Counted from the stretch's first letter, positions 1 through 9,336 are shown. The stretch is DNA of 64,000 bases from Enteractinococcus helveticum (GCF_001657475.1 NZ_LXEY01000007.1:19580-83579), one strand, 5' to 3'. Notes: generated by a model not told the origin, from the sequence alone. Made by a program: numbers and translations.

Positions 1-1
1 G

Positions 2-1417
2 ATTATTGCACTCTGCGTCCTGCTAGCCATGATCTTCATGGCACAGCCCATCTGGTTGGCACTTGCAGCTTCGGGGGCGATCGGCCTTCTGCTACTCGAC
101 GGATTTAACGTCGCCAATATCGCCATAGGTAGCAACACCTTTGACGCCGTAGCCTCATACAGTCTCCTCATCATTCCCATGTTCGTTCTCATGGGGGTCC
201 TCAGCGGGAAGGCAGGATTAGCTGAGGATCTGTTTGCTGTTTCTGAGAAAATCGTGGGCAAGCTGCCGGGCGGCTTAGGAATTGCCACCATTTTGGCGTC
301 GGCTGGATTCTCTGCAGTGACCGGTTCCAGCTCGGCAACTGTCGCTACCGTTGGGCGCATTGCTATTGGAGAGATGGAATCTCGCGGATACAAGATCAAT
401 TCCGCCGGTGCACTGGTGGCTATGGGAGGAACTCTCGGAGTTCTCATCCCACCCAGCATTATCATCGTGATATTCGGATCTATGACGGGAACCTCGATCG
501 GTGCGCTGCTGATCGCCTGTGTTGTTCCCGCCATCGTAACGGTTATTGCTTATTCTTTAGCAACTATTGTGCAGTTCAAACGCGGCAAACTCACCGAGAA
601 GAAAATAACCGAGAAGAAAAACGTTTCTACTAAAACACTGGTCACCGCTGCGGTCGGGGGCTCTACGCCGTCCTCACAGGCATTGAACATTGGCACCGGA
701 ACCGGAGAGGGCTTGGACCAAGCACCAAAAGGCCTTTCACGTAAAAATATTACCGGAGCACTCTTCGTGCTGCTGATTTTCGCCATCGTCATCGGTGGTG
801 TTTACGGCGGGCTTTTTACCGCAACCGAGTCCGGCGCGATTGCAGCGGTGGTCGCTCTTCTCGTCTTGATCATACGGTTGCGTAAATTCGGTGTTCGCCG
901 TGTAACCACTGACATTCGTGACAGCCTGGTTGACACTGGGGCGATGACCTCCATGATTTTCGCGTTACTGGCAGGTGGCGCCGTTTTCGGGTTCTTCCTG
1001 GTGCGGACAGGTCTACCGAACGAGCTGGTGAGGTCAGTAACATCGTGGGATCTGAACTCGACGTGGATCATTATCATTTCGCTGGTCTTGTTGCTCATCC
1101 TGGGATGTTTCCTAGACTCGTATACGATCATGATCATTGTGGTCCCACTGATTTGGCCGATTCTCGATGATATGGGTGTCAACGGCATTTGGTATGGCCT
1201 CCTTGTTGTGAAGGCCATCGAAATTGGCTTGGTCACCCCACCCTTTGGTCTCAATGTTTTCGTTGCGGCCGGGATGCACAAGAAGATGACTCCCGAGGGG
1301 ATCTTTAAAGAGATTTTCCCGTTTGTTCTCGTCGAATTTGCCGTCATTGCGCTGCTGATGATCTTCCCCGAACTCATCACGTGGTTACCAGACTTAGCAT
1401 CATCAGACACTCTTTGA
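2..1417 (+). CDS. TRAP transporter large permease (DctM-like), 5' end outside the window
   Basis: This is the large membrane subunit of a tripartite ATP-independent periplasmic (TRAP) transporter, which imports an organic acid driven by an ion gradient. The protein is almost wholly hydrophobic with about a dozen membrane segments. It has the family's GSSSATVATVG segment near residue 100 and the LGVLIPPSI segment that follows. The reading frame is open to the window edge and the first ATG (29) lies inside the first membrane helix, so the true start is probably just upstream. A charged loop of about 70 residues near residues 190-255 is longer than usual. The small permease DctQ should lie upstream. 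The binding protein is encoded two genes downstream, so the transporter operon is interrupted by a dehydrogenase gene. Family assignment is firm; the substrate is unknown. Confidence 0.9.
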   Translation: MIALCVLLAMIFMAQPIWLALAASGAIGLLLLDGFNVANIAIGSNTFDAVASYSLLIIPMFVLMGVLSGKAGLAEDLFAVSEKIVGKLPGGLGIATILASAGFSAVTGSSSATVATVGRIAIGEMESRGYKINSAGALVAMGGTLGVLIPPSIIIVIFGSMTGTSIGALLIACVVPAIVTVIAYSLATIVQFKRGKLTEKKITEKKNVSTKTLVTAAVGGSTPSSQALNIGTGTGEGLDQAPKGLSRKNITGALFVLLIFAIVIGGVYGGLFTATESGAIAAVVALLVLIIRLRKFGVRRVTTDIRDSLVDTGAMTSMIFALLAGGAVFGFFLVRTGLPNELVRSVTSWDLNSTWIIIISLVLLLILGCFLDSYTIMIIVVPLIWPILDDMGVNGIWYGLLVVKAIEIGLVTPPFGLNVFVAAGMHKKMTPEGIFKEIFPFVLVEFAVIALLMIFPELITWLPDLASSDTL

Positions 1418-1436
1418 GTGAGAAAGTATAATTAGC

Positions 1437-2336
1437 ATGAAAACTCCAACAATAGGCGTTATCGGCGCCGGTGCCATGGGCTTTCCAATCGCCGAAAATA
1501 TTGCGAAAGCCAGGCTTAGCCCTCTCGTCGTCGATGCCAATCGGGACACAGTTAAAACATTAGCAACGCTTGGCATTCGAGCTAGCGAGCAGATCCCCGA
1601 TGCTTGGGATTCAGAACTTATCGTGATCTGTGTGGCATCCGCAGACCAACTGGAGTCCGTCTATGAGGCTCTCGAGTTGAATGGTACTAGTCGCTCCCGC
1701 ATTGCCCTGGTCTTAAGCACCGTTGGCCCTGAATTCTTGGCACAATTTGCTTCACGAGTTGCCCCATACGGAGTGCGAGTCGTGGATTGCCCTATGACTG
1801 GTGGCGTCTCCGGAGCTAAAAAAGGCGTTCTGAAGTTCATGTGCAGTGGTAGTGATCAGGACGTCCAGAAGGTCATCGATGTACTGGACGGCGTTATCGG
1901 AAGTTTCGTCCAGGTGGGGACCGAACCTGGACAAGGTCAATCAGTTAAGCTAATCAATAATCTCCTTTCTTCGGTGCACCTCGTTGCGGCCGCAGAAGCA
2001 GTAAATCTTGCTGAAACACTTGGACTTGATCCTGCAAATTTGAGCCAGATTCTTATCAGTGGCGCAGGCGACTCTTGGATGATGCGTGAACGATATCCTC
2101 GAATGGCTCTACCTGCGCAAGAACGCGAATTTGATACCGCTCTCGCCATTTTTCGCAAGGATACTGAACTCATTAGCCAAACCGCGAAACATGTCGGAGC
2201 GTATAGTCCGCTTGTCCACAGTGCTGCTGCCATCTTCCATGAAGCTGCAGAATCTGCCGGACTATCAGTTGACGATACCTATGTTGCCGATTTGTATCGG
2301 CAGAAAACCCTGAACAATGGAGGACAAGACGCATGA
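1437..2336 (+). CDS. NAD(P)-dependent 3-hydroxyisobutyrate dehydrogenase / tartronate semialdehyde reductase family
   Basis: This is a 299-residue beta-hydroxyacid dehydrogenase. The N-terminal Rossmann motif GAGAMGFPIAENI, the substrate-binding segment DCPMTGGVSGAKKG (about residue 118) and the catalytic-lysine segment GQSVKLINNLL (about residue 165) are all in place, and the length matches the family. Family members oxidise or reduce short 3-hydroxy acids such as 3-hydroxyisobutyrate, tartronate semialdehyde or 4-hydroxybutyrate. The gene lies 19 bp after the TRAP permease and overlaps the binding-protein gene by 4 bp (ATGA). It is therefore translated with the transporter, and the imported compound or a product of it is the likely substrate. 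I cannot choose between the subfamilies from sequence alone. Confidence 0.85.
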   Translation: MKTPTIGVIGAGAMGFPIAENIAKARLSPLVVDANRDTVKTLATLGIRASEQIPDAWDSELIVICVASADQLESVYEALELNGTSRSRIALVLSTVGPEFLAQFASRVAPYGVRVVDCPMTGGVSGAKKGVLKFMCSGSDQDVQKVIDVLDGVIGSFVQVGTEPGQGQSVKLINNLLSSVHLVAAAEAVNLAETLGLDPANLSQILISGAGDSWMMRERYPRMALPAQEREFDTALAIFRKDTELISQTAKHVGAYSPLVHSAAAIFHEAAESAGLSVDDTYVADLYRQKTLNNGGQDA

Positions 2337-3427
2337 AGAAAATCACGGGTACCCTCGGTGGCCTAGCCATTATGGCGTTAGCATTGACCGCATGTGGCAG
2401 CGGCGATGGGGGCGACTCTGCGGCGGGAGCCAGCGAAAGCAGTGTCAAGCTACAGTTTGCCAGTTATCTTGGATCACGGATGCCAGAGTCACAGGCATTC
2501 CAGTGGGCTTTCGACGAAATTGAGGCGCAAACTGATGGTGCCGTCACCGTCGATCCAGTGTGGGACAGCGGGCTGTTGGGCGGTCCAGATATCCTCCCAG
2601 GAGTGTCTGATGGACGCGCTGACATGGGATTCATGACAGTGCTCTACAATCCCGCTGAATTGCCACTGTCACAAATGGCTACCGTACCGTTTGTAACAGA
2701 AGATCCGGTCGCCGTACGAGAGTCATACGCTGAATTATACGAAACTAATGAGGAGTTCCGTTCGGAGTGGGAGAACGCTGGCGTCATTCCGCTTACCTTC
2801 GGTGGTAATGGTGTGTCGACTCTGGGCACTAATGGTGCGGTTTCCCAAGTCGAAGACCTCGAGGGCATGACCTTACGTGCAACAGGTTTCACCGCAACCG
2901 CTATGACCGACGCCGACGTGAACGTGGTTTCTATACCGTCTCCTGAAATCTATGAGTCCATGCAGCGCGGAATGATTGAAGGCTGGAGCACCCAGATCTT
3001 CGACAACATTACGGTCCAGAGTCTGGAAGAAGTCACATCGCATATTTCCGAACCAGGCATTGGCATTTACACTGCAAACGCTTTCATTATTGGAGACCAC
3101 GCCTGGGAGCAACTTTCAGAGGAAAATCAGCAGATTGTCACTGACATTGCTGCTCAGATTCCGGAGAAGCACCAAGAAATTCTTCAAGAATTTGATGCTC
3201 AAATTTGTGGTGAGCTGCAAGACGCTGGCGTAGAAGTCACCGTCTGGGAAGACAGCGCTAAAGAAGCATGGCGTACGGAGATCGGGACATCCTTGATTGA
3301 CCAATGGAAATCGGATGTTTCTGGTTCAACAGAAAATGCCGATGGTCTGTGGGACGAATTCCAGTCCCTGCTGGAGAAACATGACAGCGATTTTGTCTCG
3401 GGAGTGAACCAGTGCGCCGGTGAGTAA
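2333..3427 (+). CDS. dctP: TRAP transporter substrate-binding lipoprotein (DctP family)
   Basis: This 364-residue solute-binding protein delivers substrate to the TRAP permease. It begins with a lipoprotein signal peptide (lysines, a hydrophobic stretch, then LTACGS with the lipidated cysteine near residue 21), so it is anchored on the outer face of the membrane. The segment LRATGFTATAM contains the arginine that pairs with the substrate carboxylate in DctP proteins, and MQRGMIEGWSTQ is the typical follow-on motif. The start is set by GGAGG 8 bp upstream and the ATGA overlap with the preceding gene. A carboxylate substrate is expected from the family; its identity is not readable here. Confidence 0.9.
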   Translation: MKKITGTLGGLAIMALALTACGSGDGGDSAAGASESSVKLQFASYLGSRMPESQAFQWAFDEIEAQTDGAVTVDPVWDSGLLGGPDILPGVSDGRADMGFMTVLYNPAELPLSQMATVPFVTEDPVAVRESYAELYETNEEFRSEWENAGVIPLTFGGNGVSTLGTNGAVSQVEDLEGMTLRATGFTATAMTDADVNVVSIPSPEIYESMQRGMIEGWSTQIFDNITVQSLEEVTSHISEPGIGIYTANAFIIGDHAWEQLSEENQQIVTDIAAQIPEKHQEILQEFDAQICGELQDAGVEVTVWEDSAKEAWRTEIGTSLIDQWKSDVSGSTENADGLWDEFQSLLEKHDSDFVSGVNQCAGE

Positions 3428-3508
3428 CGCCGGCGAACACCACCTACGCTACCTATTTGGCAAGCGTGTCAAGACGCGTGATGCCGAAGACCACAAACTA
3501 AATACAAC

Positions 3509-3549
3509 TGTGTGCAGTGTGCGAGGAATAGCGGCGCACACTGCACACA
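3509..3549. terminator. perfect 15-bp stem-loop after the TRAP operon
   Basis: TGTGTGCAGTGTGCG (3509-3523) and its exact complement at 3535-3549 flank an 11-base loop. No T-run follows, so it may be a weak terminator or an mRNA-processing or stabilising structure separating the binding-protein gene from the downstream VOC gene. It could also be a protein-binding palindrome. Confidence 0.5.
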
Positions 3550-3581
3550 TGCGATAACAACACTATTTGGAGGGCCACTCT

Positions 3582-4463
3582 ATGGCACTGCGATTGCACC
3601 ACATAAATGTTTGCGGCGACGATATGGGCGCCTTAACGAAATTCTACACTGAAGGACTCGGACTGACCCAATTGGCGCCACCGTCGATGACGGGCGATGA
3701 GGGTGTCGCCCCGGAGTCCCAGACATGGGGCGACACCGCCGCCTTCTTTCAGGCAGGACATCCAGATGAATTACAGTTCCATATCACCAAACGACGCCCC
3801 TACGCGAGCTTTGAATACAACCAGCCGATCAATCCGCTGGCAAACGGTCATCTGTGTTTTCGTACCGATGACATTGAGGAAATCATCGAGCGACTCAACG
3901 CTCATAACGTGCCCTTCGCCGACTACGGATATTGGGCTATAGAAAACTGGCGACAGATTTTCTTAGCAGACCCGGCCGGCAACATCATTGAAATTCACCA
4001 GGTTGATGAGATGACTGAGCTCCAGGAATTTACGCCTGTTGGCCATCTGCGTTTGCATCATGTGAATGTTTGCGGTGACGATATTGACGCGCTGAATCGC
4101 TTCTATAATCAGGTTCTGGGACTAGAGCGACTGCCGTCACCGGGTATGACCGGCGACGACGGCAAGAATAAGACTTGGGGTGATTCTGCACAATTCTTCG
4201 ATGCCGGTGACGAACACCTGCTACAGCTGCATGCCACCACAAGACGAGCCTACGCAGGTTACGACTCGGGGCAGTCTGTGAACGGCTTGATGCATGGGCA
4301 CATTGCCTTCCGCACCGACGATATGAATGCTGTCATCGAACGGCTCATGGCCAATGGTATCCCGTATTCGGACTACGAAAAATGGGCGATTAAAACCTGG
4401 CATCAGATTTTCCTACCAGACCCAGCAGGAAACGTGGTTGAAATTCATCAGGTGGACGCCTAA
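3582..4463 (+). CDS. two-domain VOC (glyoxalase/extradiol dioxygenase-like) protein
   Basis: This 293-residue protein is made of two near-identical vicinal-oxygen-chelate modules of about 145 residues. Each begins RLHH(I/V)NVCGDD and ends GN(I/V)(I/V)EIHQVD, keeping the metal-ligand histidine at the front and the glutamate at the end. VOC enzymes use a divalent metal for isomerisation, epimerisation, lactone or C-C bond chemistry. With a TRAP importer and an enolase-superfamily enzyme beside it, a step in aromatic or organic-acid catabolism is likely. I chose ATG 3582 because GGAGG lies just upstream (3569-3573); a longer reading from TTG 3567 would run through that ribosome-binding site. The exact reaction is unknown. 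Confidence 0.8.
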   Translation: MALRLHHINVCGDDMGALTKFYTEGLGLTQLAPPSMTGDEGVAPESQTWGDTAAFFQAGHPDELQFHITKRRPYASFEYNQPINPLANGHLCFRTDDIEEIIERLNAHNVPFADYGYWAIENWRQIFLADPAGNIIEIHQVDEMTELQEFTPVGHLRLHHVNVCGDDIDALNRFYNQVLGLERLPSPGMTGDDGKNKTWGDSAQFFDAGDEHLLQLHATTRRAYAGYDSGQSVNGLMHGHIAFRTDDMNAVIERLMANGIPYSDYEKWAIKTWHQIFLPDPAGNVVEIHQVDA

Positions 4464-4620
4464 CCAAAAACCTATGCCTGCTGAAGATGCTACCGTCATC
4501 AAGAAACGAAAAGCACCTGCGTGATTTGTTTCCTGAGACGATGCAATCATAGTAGACCACTCGGTTGGAGCTCGACAGGATGGCACCTTGCTCGTGGTTT
4601 GATAGAAAGTAGAGATCCCT

Positions 4621-5499
4621 ATGGAGTTGAGACAGCTCGAAGCGTTCGTGAAAGTTGCTGAGCACAGACATTTCGGTAAAGCAGCCGACGCGCTACGCCT
4701 GACTCAACCTCCATTGTCACAACGAATTTTATCCTTGGAGCGCGAACTCGGGGTTAAACTTCTTGACAGAAGCACTCGGAAGGTCGAGTTGACCGCAGCC
4801 GGTGAATTGCTCCTGGAGTACGCTGTCGACATCCTCCACAAAGTCGACAGCGCAAAATTCGAAGTACAGGAGCTTGCCCTAGGTAATCGAGGCGTGATCC
4901 GGTTAGGTGTCGTCGGTTCAGCCATGTACCGACAGCTTCCAACCATAGTACAGTTCATCCGTCAGGCGCTCCCGGAAGCCGACATTGAGGTTATTCCAGA
5001 GTTCTTCACGGATGTTCAGCTCCAGATGATTCGAAACAACGAACTTGATATTGGTTTAGTACGTAATGCTTCGGTTAGTGATGATATACGTATTGACGTA
5101 CTTGGGTATGAGCCACTCGTTGCAGTGATCCAGGAGCAAGACTCAGTGGGCAAAGTGGTCGCGATGTCGGAACTCAGCCAAAGAACGATCCTCTGCTACC
5201 CACCTGAGAAATCTGAGGTCGGCAGAATGGTTCGTCGGCACTTAGAAGAAGCCCCTTCTATAGTCTCTAAAATTATTGATGTGCCACACACCTCTTCCAT
5301 GATGGCGATGGTAGCTGCCGGTGTGGGCGTGGGCATCGTACCAGAATCGGCTGAGGTGCTGAAATTGCCGGGGCTTCGCTACGCAAGAATCGGCGACTTA
5401 CCCCAGGTCGGGCTCGAACTTGCATCGCGTTCGAATGAACATAGCGAGCTAATAAAGAAAGCCATCGCAGCGATATTGAGCTCGAACTTCTCTATCTAA
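4621..5499 (+). CDS. LysR-type transcriptional regulator
   Basis: This 292-residue protein begins with the classic LysR winged helix-turn-helix (ELRQLEAFVKVAEHRHFGKA, then ADALRLTQPPLSQRI). An effector-binding domain from about residue 90 follows, carrying the VAAGVGVGIVPE signature near residue 235. It stands on the same strand between the VOC gene and the enolase-superfamily gene and probably controls the catabolic genes around it in response to a pathway intermediate. The start follows a weak purine-rich ribosome-binding site. Family call is certain; the effector is unknown. Confidence 0.92.
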   Translation: MELRQLEAFVKVAEHRHFGKAADALRLTQPPLSQRILSLERELGVKLLDRSTRKVELTAAGELLLEYAVDILHKVDSAKFEVQELALGNRGVIRLGVVGSAMYRQLPTIVQFIRQALPEADIEVIPEFFTDVQLQMIRNNELDIGLVRNASVSDDIRIDVLGYEPLVAVIQEQDSVGKVVAMSELSQRTILCYPPEKSEVGRMVRRHLEEAPSIVSKIIDVPHTSSMMAMVAAGVGVGIVPESAEVLKLPGLRYARIGDLPQVGLELASRSNEHSELIKKAIAAILSSNFSI

Positions 5500-5676
5500 A
5501 TAACCAGCCTCGTTCCGTGGCGATGCTTATACAAGACGGTTCAAATTTCCAGGGCGTTCTTATGCGCCTTGTCACCACCAATGATGTGCGCCGACGTTGG
5601 TAGCTCAAGCGTGCGCACAATCAACGGTGATAACCACAGAACAACTTATTTGAATAGGAGGACGACATCCACCAGG

Positions 5677-6798
5677 ATGTCATCATCAACCATGGATATG
5701 ATCGCGAAAATTGAAGCGATTCCCTATTGTATCGACTATGCGAAGCCACTTCGGTTCGCATCAGGGTTTGTGGATAAAGCTGATCACGTTCTCGTACGGG
5801 TTACCACCAACAACGGTTTGGTCGGTATCGCAGATGCGCCACCACGGCCGTATACCTACGGTGAAACTCAAGAGTCTATCCTTGCGGTCATCAACAAGAT
5901 AATGGCCCCACAACTTATAGGCACTCCTGTTGAGCAGAATGCTCGCGTCCATGAGGTTCTCAAACGGACTGTCGGAAATAATGTTGCGAAGGCAGCCATC
6001 GATATCGCACTTTGGGATATCAAGGCCAAGACTGCAAACACCACATTGACTGCGATGCTCGGCGGCTACACAGACCGTCTTCAGGTAGCACATATGGTCG
6101 GCTTCGCAGACACCCGCGACGTTCTTGAGGAAGTACAAGACCTGACCGACAGATACGGCATCTCCGCATATAAAATTAAGGTTGGACGTCGTCCGATCCA
6201 CGACGATATCGAAGTTTGCCGCGCGATTCGTCGCGAGTTTGGTGACGAAGTTGTGCTCTATATCGACGGCAATCGCGGCTGGAATGCACGTGAAAGCCAA
6301 TATGTGTTGAAGGCTCTTGAAGATATCAACCTGCGTTTTGTAGAAGAACTGAATCCTGCAAGTGAAGGATTCGGTCGGCGCCAAATTGTGCAGCACACTA
6401 ACATCCCATTTGTGGTCGATGAGTCAGCCCCCACCCCAACTGCAGTGTGGAGGGCGTTGCAAGACGGCGATGGTTCTGCTGTGTCCATTAAAACGGCCCG
6501 TACCGGGATCACAGATTCTTTACGCATTTGGGGCCTGTGTTCCTCAGGAGGTGTTGATATAGTGCTCGGGAACCAAATCGATACCCAAGTTGGTTCCATG
6601 GCCACGATTGCCTTTGGTGCAGCATTCTACGAGACGTCTTTACTCCCAGCGGAAGTCTCCAACTTCTTGGATATGCAGGATGACCTCCAAGCCGAGCCTA
6701 TTGAAATTGTGGATGGCTATGCCAAAATTTCGCAGCGACCGGGCTACGGTGCCTCTATTGATCCAGATAAGCTCGAGTACTATCGACTCGATAAATAA
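5677..6798 (+). CDS. enolase-superfamily enzyme, muconate-lactonising/mandelate racemase type
   Basis: The 373-residue product shows the full catalytic layout of the muconate-cycloisomerase subgroup. The second lysine of YKIKVG is on beta strand 2. Metal ligands are Asp in YIDGNRGW, Glu in FVEELNP and Asp in VVDESAP. The opposite lysine is in VSIKTARTGI, followed by VLGNQIDTQVG. These enzymes abstract a proton next to a carboxylate, giving cycloisomerase, dehydratase or racemase reactions. An upstream extension to 5569 reads as unlike protein and crosses an AGGAGG at 5656-5661, so I place the start at ATG 5677; ATG 5692 is also possible. It probably acts on the acid imported by the TRAP system. 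Confidence 0.88.
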   Translation: MSSSTMDMIAKIEAIPYCIDYAKPLRFASGFVDKADHVLVRVTTNNGLVGIADAPPRPYTYGETQESILAVINKIMAPQLIGTPVEQNARVHEVLKRTVGNNVAKAAIDIALWDIKAKTANTTLTAMLGGYTDRLQVAHMVGFADTRDVLEEVQDLTDRYGISAYKIKVGRRPIHDDIEVCRAIRREFGDEVVLYIDGNRGWNARESQYVLKALEDINLRFVEELNPASEGFGRRQIVQHTNIPFVVDESAPTPTAVWRALQDGDGSAVSIKTARTGITDSLRIWGLCSSGGVDIVLGNQIDTQVGSMATIAFGAAFYETSLLPAEVSNFLDMQDDLQAEPIEIVDGYAKISQRPGYGASIDPDKLEYYRLDK

Positions 6799-6815
6799 CG
6801 GGTCATAAATCAAAT

Positions 6816-6853
6816 AAAACGCGGGGCAGTTCACTCTACCGGCCCCGCGTTTT
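6816..6853. terminator. rho-independent terminator after the enolase-superfamily gene
   Basis: AAAACGCGGGGC (6816-6827) pairs perfectly with GCCCCGCGTTTT (6842-6853) around a 14-base loop. The A- and T-tracts at the ends make it a good terminator in the + direction. Confidence 0.85.
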
Positions 6854-7384
6854 GTGGATATGGTGGAACGCTCTTCATCTGGCTGTTTCGGCTGTGAAAT
6901 AGTATGAGACTCCTAGTAACTTCACCGGAATCTGCATAACTTCTGACCACTGAGAAGTACTGATCTGGACTTCGGAGAGCAAAGTATACGAACCCGATGT
7001 TGAAGGTAGCGGATCTAGGTGACGCTTCCGGGCGCTCAAATTACCGGCTGATATCGTGTCACTGCGTCGTCGTTGTGATTTGCACTGGGTTCATGTGTGA
7101 TTGGCATAATTCCTAGCCCGGTCTAGGACAGTGTCTATTGAGCAGTTCGGTTCGGTAGGTCGATACTCGACGGGCAGGCGCGACTATTGCGTGTCCAAAC
7201 GGGGCACACTGGACGTCAGATAGAGATCCACTAATAATACCTTCCCCACAAGAAATACGGATTTGTGTCCGCTGCACATGGAAAGCGTTACATCACTCTT
7301 TTTGAGTTTGGACGAGTGTGCCGTAAAAATACGGAGTACTTTGAGCCGACGCGAATAGAAGCTACGTGAGTCTCATCCGCGACA
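6854..7384. other. 530-bp stretch without a recognisable gene
   Basis: It lies between two convergent gene groups. No ORF with protein-like composition was found on either strand. There are short imperfect palindromes, for example CCTAGCCCGGTCTAGG near 7112 and CCGTAAAAATACGG near 7321, but nothing assignable. It may be a scar of lost genes. Confidence 0.4.
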
Positions 7385-8104
7385 TCATCCGTGGGTCGCG
7401 CCTACAGTCATACCGCCACATACATAGTGCGTCTGACCGGTAACGAAACCGCTTCGGTCATCCAATAGATACGCGACAGCGTGTGCAACCTCATCAGGTG
7501 TACCTACGCGCCCCACGGGTACTGAGCTTAGGATGGCCTGTGTCTGAGAAGAGTCCTCTGGGTTAGCATTCACGAATAATTCCGTGGCAATTGGCCCGGG
7601 GCCAATAGCGTTTGCTGTGATGCCATGGCGGCCTTCTTCAAGTGCAACGGTGCGTGTCAAACCTTGGAGTCCGGCTTTCGATGTAGCATACGCGCTGCGA
7701 AGTTCCTTACCTAGTGCGGCACGGGACGAAATTGACACGATTCGTCCTAGCCCGGCGTCACGCATGCAGGGGAGTAACGCCTGTATGCACAGGAAAGCGC
7801 TGCGAACGTTTAATGCCATAGCGGCCTCAAATTCTTCGACAGTTTGGTCGGAGATGGCGTTGGGGAATACTGCACCTACATTATTGACCAGTCGGGTGAT
7901 AGGCCCACCTTCGAGTGCGACTTTGAGGGCCTTCTGAGTTGATTCCACATTTGACAAGTCGCAGTGAATGGCGTCCTCACCGGCGCGGTCCAAGATGACG
8001 GGTTCGTAGCCATCAATACGGCAACGTTGTGCAATTGCTGCGCCGATTCCATTTGCTCCGCCGGTAATCAGGACGCGCGGTGGGGTGGAGAGTTGGGAGT
8101 TCAT
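7385..8104 (-). CDS. SDR-family oxidoreductase
   Basis: This 239-residue classical short-chain dehydrogenase/reductase carries the cofactor motif TGGANGIG (residues 14-21), the NNVGA segment that stabilises the Rossmann sheet, and the catalytic Ser and YATSK group. It ends with the usual GQTHYVCGGM segment near the C-terminus. The enzyme oxidises an alcohol or reduces a ketone with NAD(P). AAGGA 6 bp before the ATG supports the start. It is the second gene of a two-gene operon, 28 bp after the cyclase-family gene, and both are divergent from a LysR regulator. It probably works in the same breakdown route, but the substrate is not evident. Confidence 0.9.
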   Translation of the reverse strand: MNSQLSTPPRVLITGGANGIGAAIAQRCRIDGYEPVILDRAGEDAIHCDLSNVESTQKALKVALEGGPITRLVNNVGAVFPNAISDQTVEEFEAAMALNVRSAFLCIQALLPCMRDAGLGRIVSISSRAALGKELRSAYATSKAGLQGLTRTVALEEGRHGITANAIGPGPIATELFVNANPEDSSQTQAILSSVPVGRVGTPDEVAHAVAYLLDDRSGFVTGQTHYVCGGMTVGATHG

Positions 8105-8132
8105 ATGATTCCTTGTGATTGAGTTTTATTGA

Positions 8133-9233
8133 CTAGACGGTTGCAATCGGGTTGACTGGTGAGCCGGCTGCTCCAGGAAGATTCAGCGGCGGAGCAGTGA
8201 GAAGAAAGGCTGTCCGATTCACCGTGCGAAGGTGCTGCGCCAGCTCGGTGAGATACCATAACTCACCCATTGGGACGCCGAGTTTAAAAAGGCAATGTTC
8301 GTGCAGGGGGAGGACACTCGTCAGCCCAGGCTGTGGGGGTGCAGGAAACTGTTCTACGGCGGGATTGTCGGCGGCGATTGCGGCTATTTGCTGGGTGGTA
8401 ATCCATTTCAGCAGTTGGGGGTCAGAACCGTCGAGCTGAGCACCATAGTTGTGTAGGACTTGTGGTTCTGGTGTTCCCGCCATATCTATGAGGTATTGTG
8501 CATAGCCCGTATGGATCAGAATGATGTCGCCGGGCTGTATGTCGATGCGGTCCCGTTCCAAGACGGCGGAGAGCTCTGCCCAACCAATAAGCTGGAAATG
8601 CGTGCCAAAGTGGTGTGCCACATCGATCATGACTGCCCTGCCTTGAATCGGCTTTGCGGCCATTGAATGGATACCGAGGGGACCAAAGTTCGCGGTTGTT
8701 GTGAGCTCACGTCCATCAGCGGGATGGACACCGCAGTCGGCTGGAATCGTGGGAGCGGTAACCTCAATGCCAGCTCTGAAACCGTTGTAGTAAACGGGTT
8801 CGGCAATGCCATCGCCGTCGGCGTCAAAGAGTGCCCCAACGTGTACTAGCGCGTCCCATTGGGATGAGTACTGATTGTGCAAGATGATGAGGTCGTCGTT
8901 GAATACATCCGTCATGCCAGGTTGGATTTGCTCATACCGGCAATTCGCGTTGACAAGCTCACCGCGAAGATTGGGCCGATGGATCGGTGGCAGACGATTC
9001 GGGTTTAGATCCGTCCCACCAGGCAAATTGAGCGGCAGACCAAGTGCGAATGTCTGGTGCGAGACGATTTCGGCCAGGCCGGCACGTACCTTTTCGGCCG
9101 TCAGCAAATTCAAGCGACCCAAGGTATCATCTCGACCAAATTCTCCCCATGTGGATGGCTCAGGACGGTTTTTCCAGCGTCGCTCAATGCTGCCATCAGG
9201 GAGGTTTCGCAGTGTCGATGCATCGTCAATCAT
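8133..9233 (-). CDS. cyclase-family metal-dependent hydrolase (kynurenine formamidase-like fold)
   Basis: This 366-residue protein belongs to the cyclase/kynurenine-formamidase family, which hydrolyses amide, lactone or polyketide-like rings using a metal. Visible family features are SSQWDALVHVG (the metal-binding HxGxHxD-like segment, here altered to DALVHVG), the GDIILIHTGY segment near residue 235, and the histidine-rich LPLHEHCLFK near residue 315. ATG 9233 has AGGA upstream at good spacing; an alternative ATG at 9263 adds ten residues but has no ribosome-binding site. Co-transcription with an SDR and control by an adjacent LysR suggest a lactone or amide cleavage step in a catabolic pathway. 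Confidence 0.8.
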   Translation of the reverse strand: MIDDASTLRNLPDGSIERRWKNRPEPSTWGEFGRDDTLGRLNLLTAEKVRAGLAEIVSHQTFALGLPLNLPGGTDLNPNRLPPIHRPNLRGELVNANCRYEQIQPGMTDVFNDDLIILHNQYSSQWDALVHVGALFDADGDGIAEPVYYNGFRAGIEVTAPTIPADCGVHPADGRELTTTANFGPLGIHSMAAKPIQGRAVMIDVAHHFGTHFQLIGWAELSAVLERDRIDIQPGDIILIHTGYAQYLIDMAGTPEPQVLHNYGAQLDGSDPQLLKWITTQQIAAIAADNPAVEQFPAPPQPGLTSVLPLHEHCLFKLGVPMGELWYLTELAQHLRTVNRTAFLLTAPPLNLPGAAGSPVNPIATV

Positions 9234-9284
9234 GATTATTATCCTAAGTGCGGATTTATCCATTGTCTAACATTGATTCGATAT

Positions 9285-9311
9285 ATATTCATAATGTAAG
9301 ATTATGAATAT
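9285..9311. promoter_or_regulatory. perfect 11+11 bp palindrome, likely LysR operator
   Basis: ATATTCATAAT (9285-9295), a 5-base spacer GTAAG, and ATTATGAATAT (9301-9311) form a perfect inverted repeat. It contains the T-N11-A layout bound by LysR proteins and sits between the divergent cyclase operon and the LysR gene, so it probably serves autoregulation and activation of the operon. It also covers the ATG at 9304, arguing that translation of the regulator starts later. Confidence 0.75.
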
Positions 9312-9336
9312 GGTGTGGCCCAACGATGGAGGTTTC

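Noticed and set aside
5569..5676. 36-residue N-terminal extension of the enolase-superfamily enzyme
   Set aside because: It reads unlike the family, crosses the AGGAGG site and the family begins close to ATG 5677.
7112..7127. CCTAGCCCGGTCTAGG palindrome
   Set aside because: Imperfect, isolated and not near a gene start, so no function is proposed.
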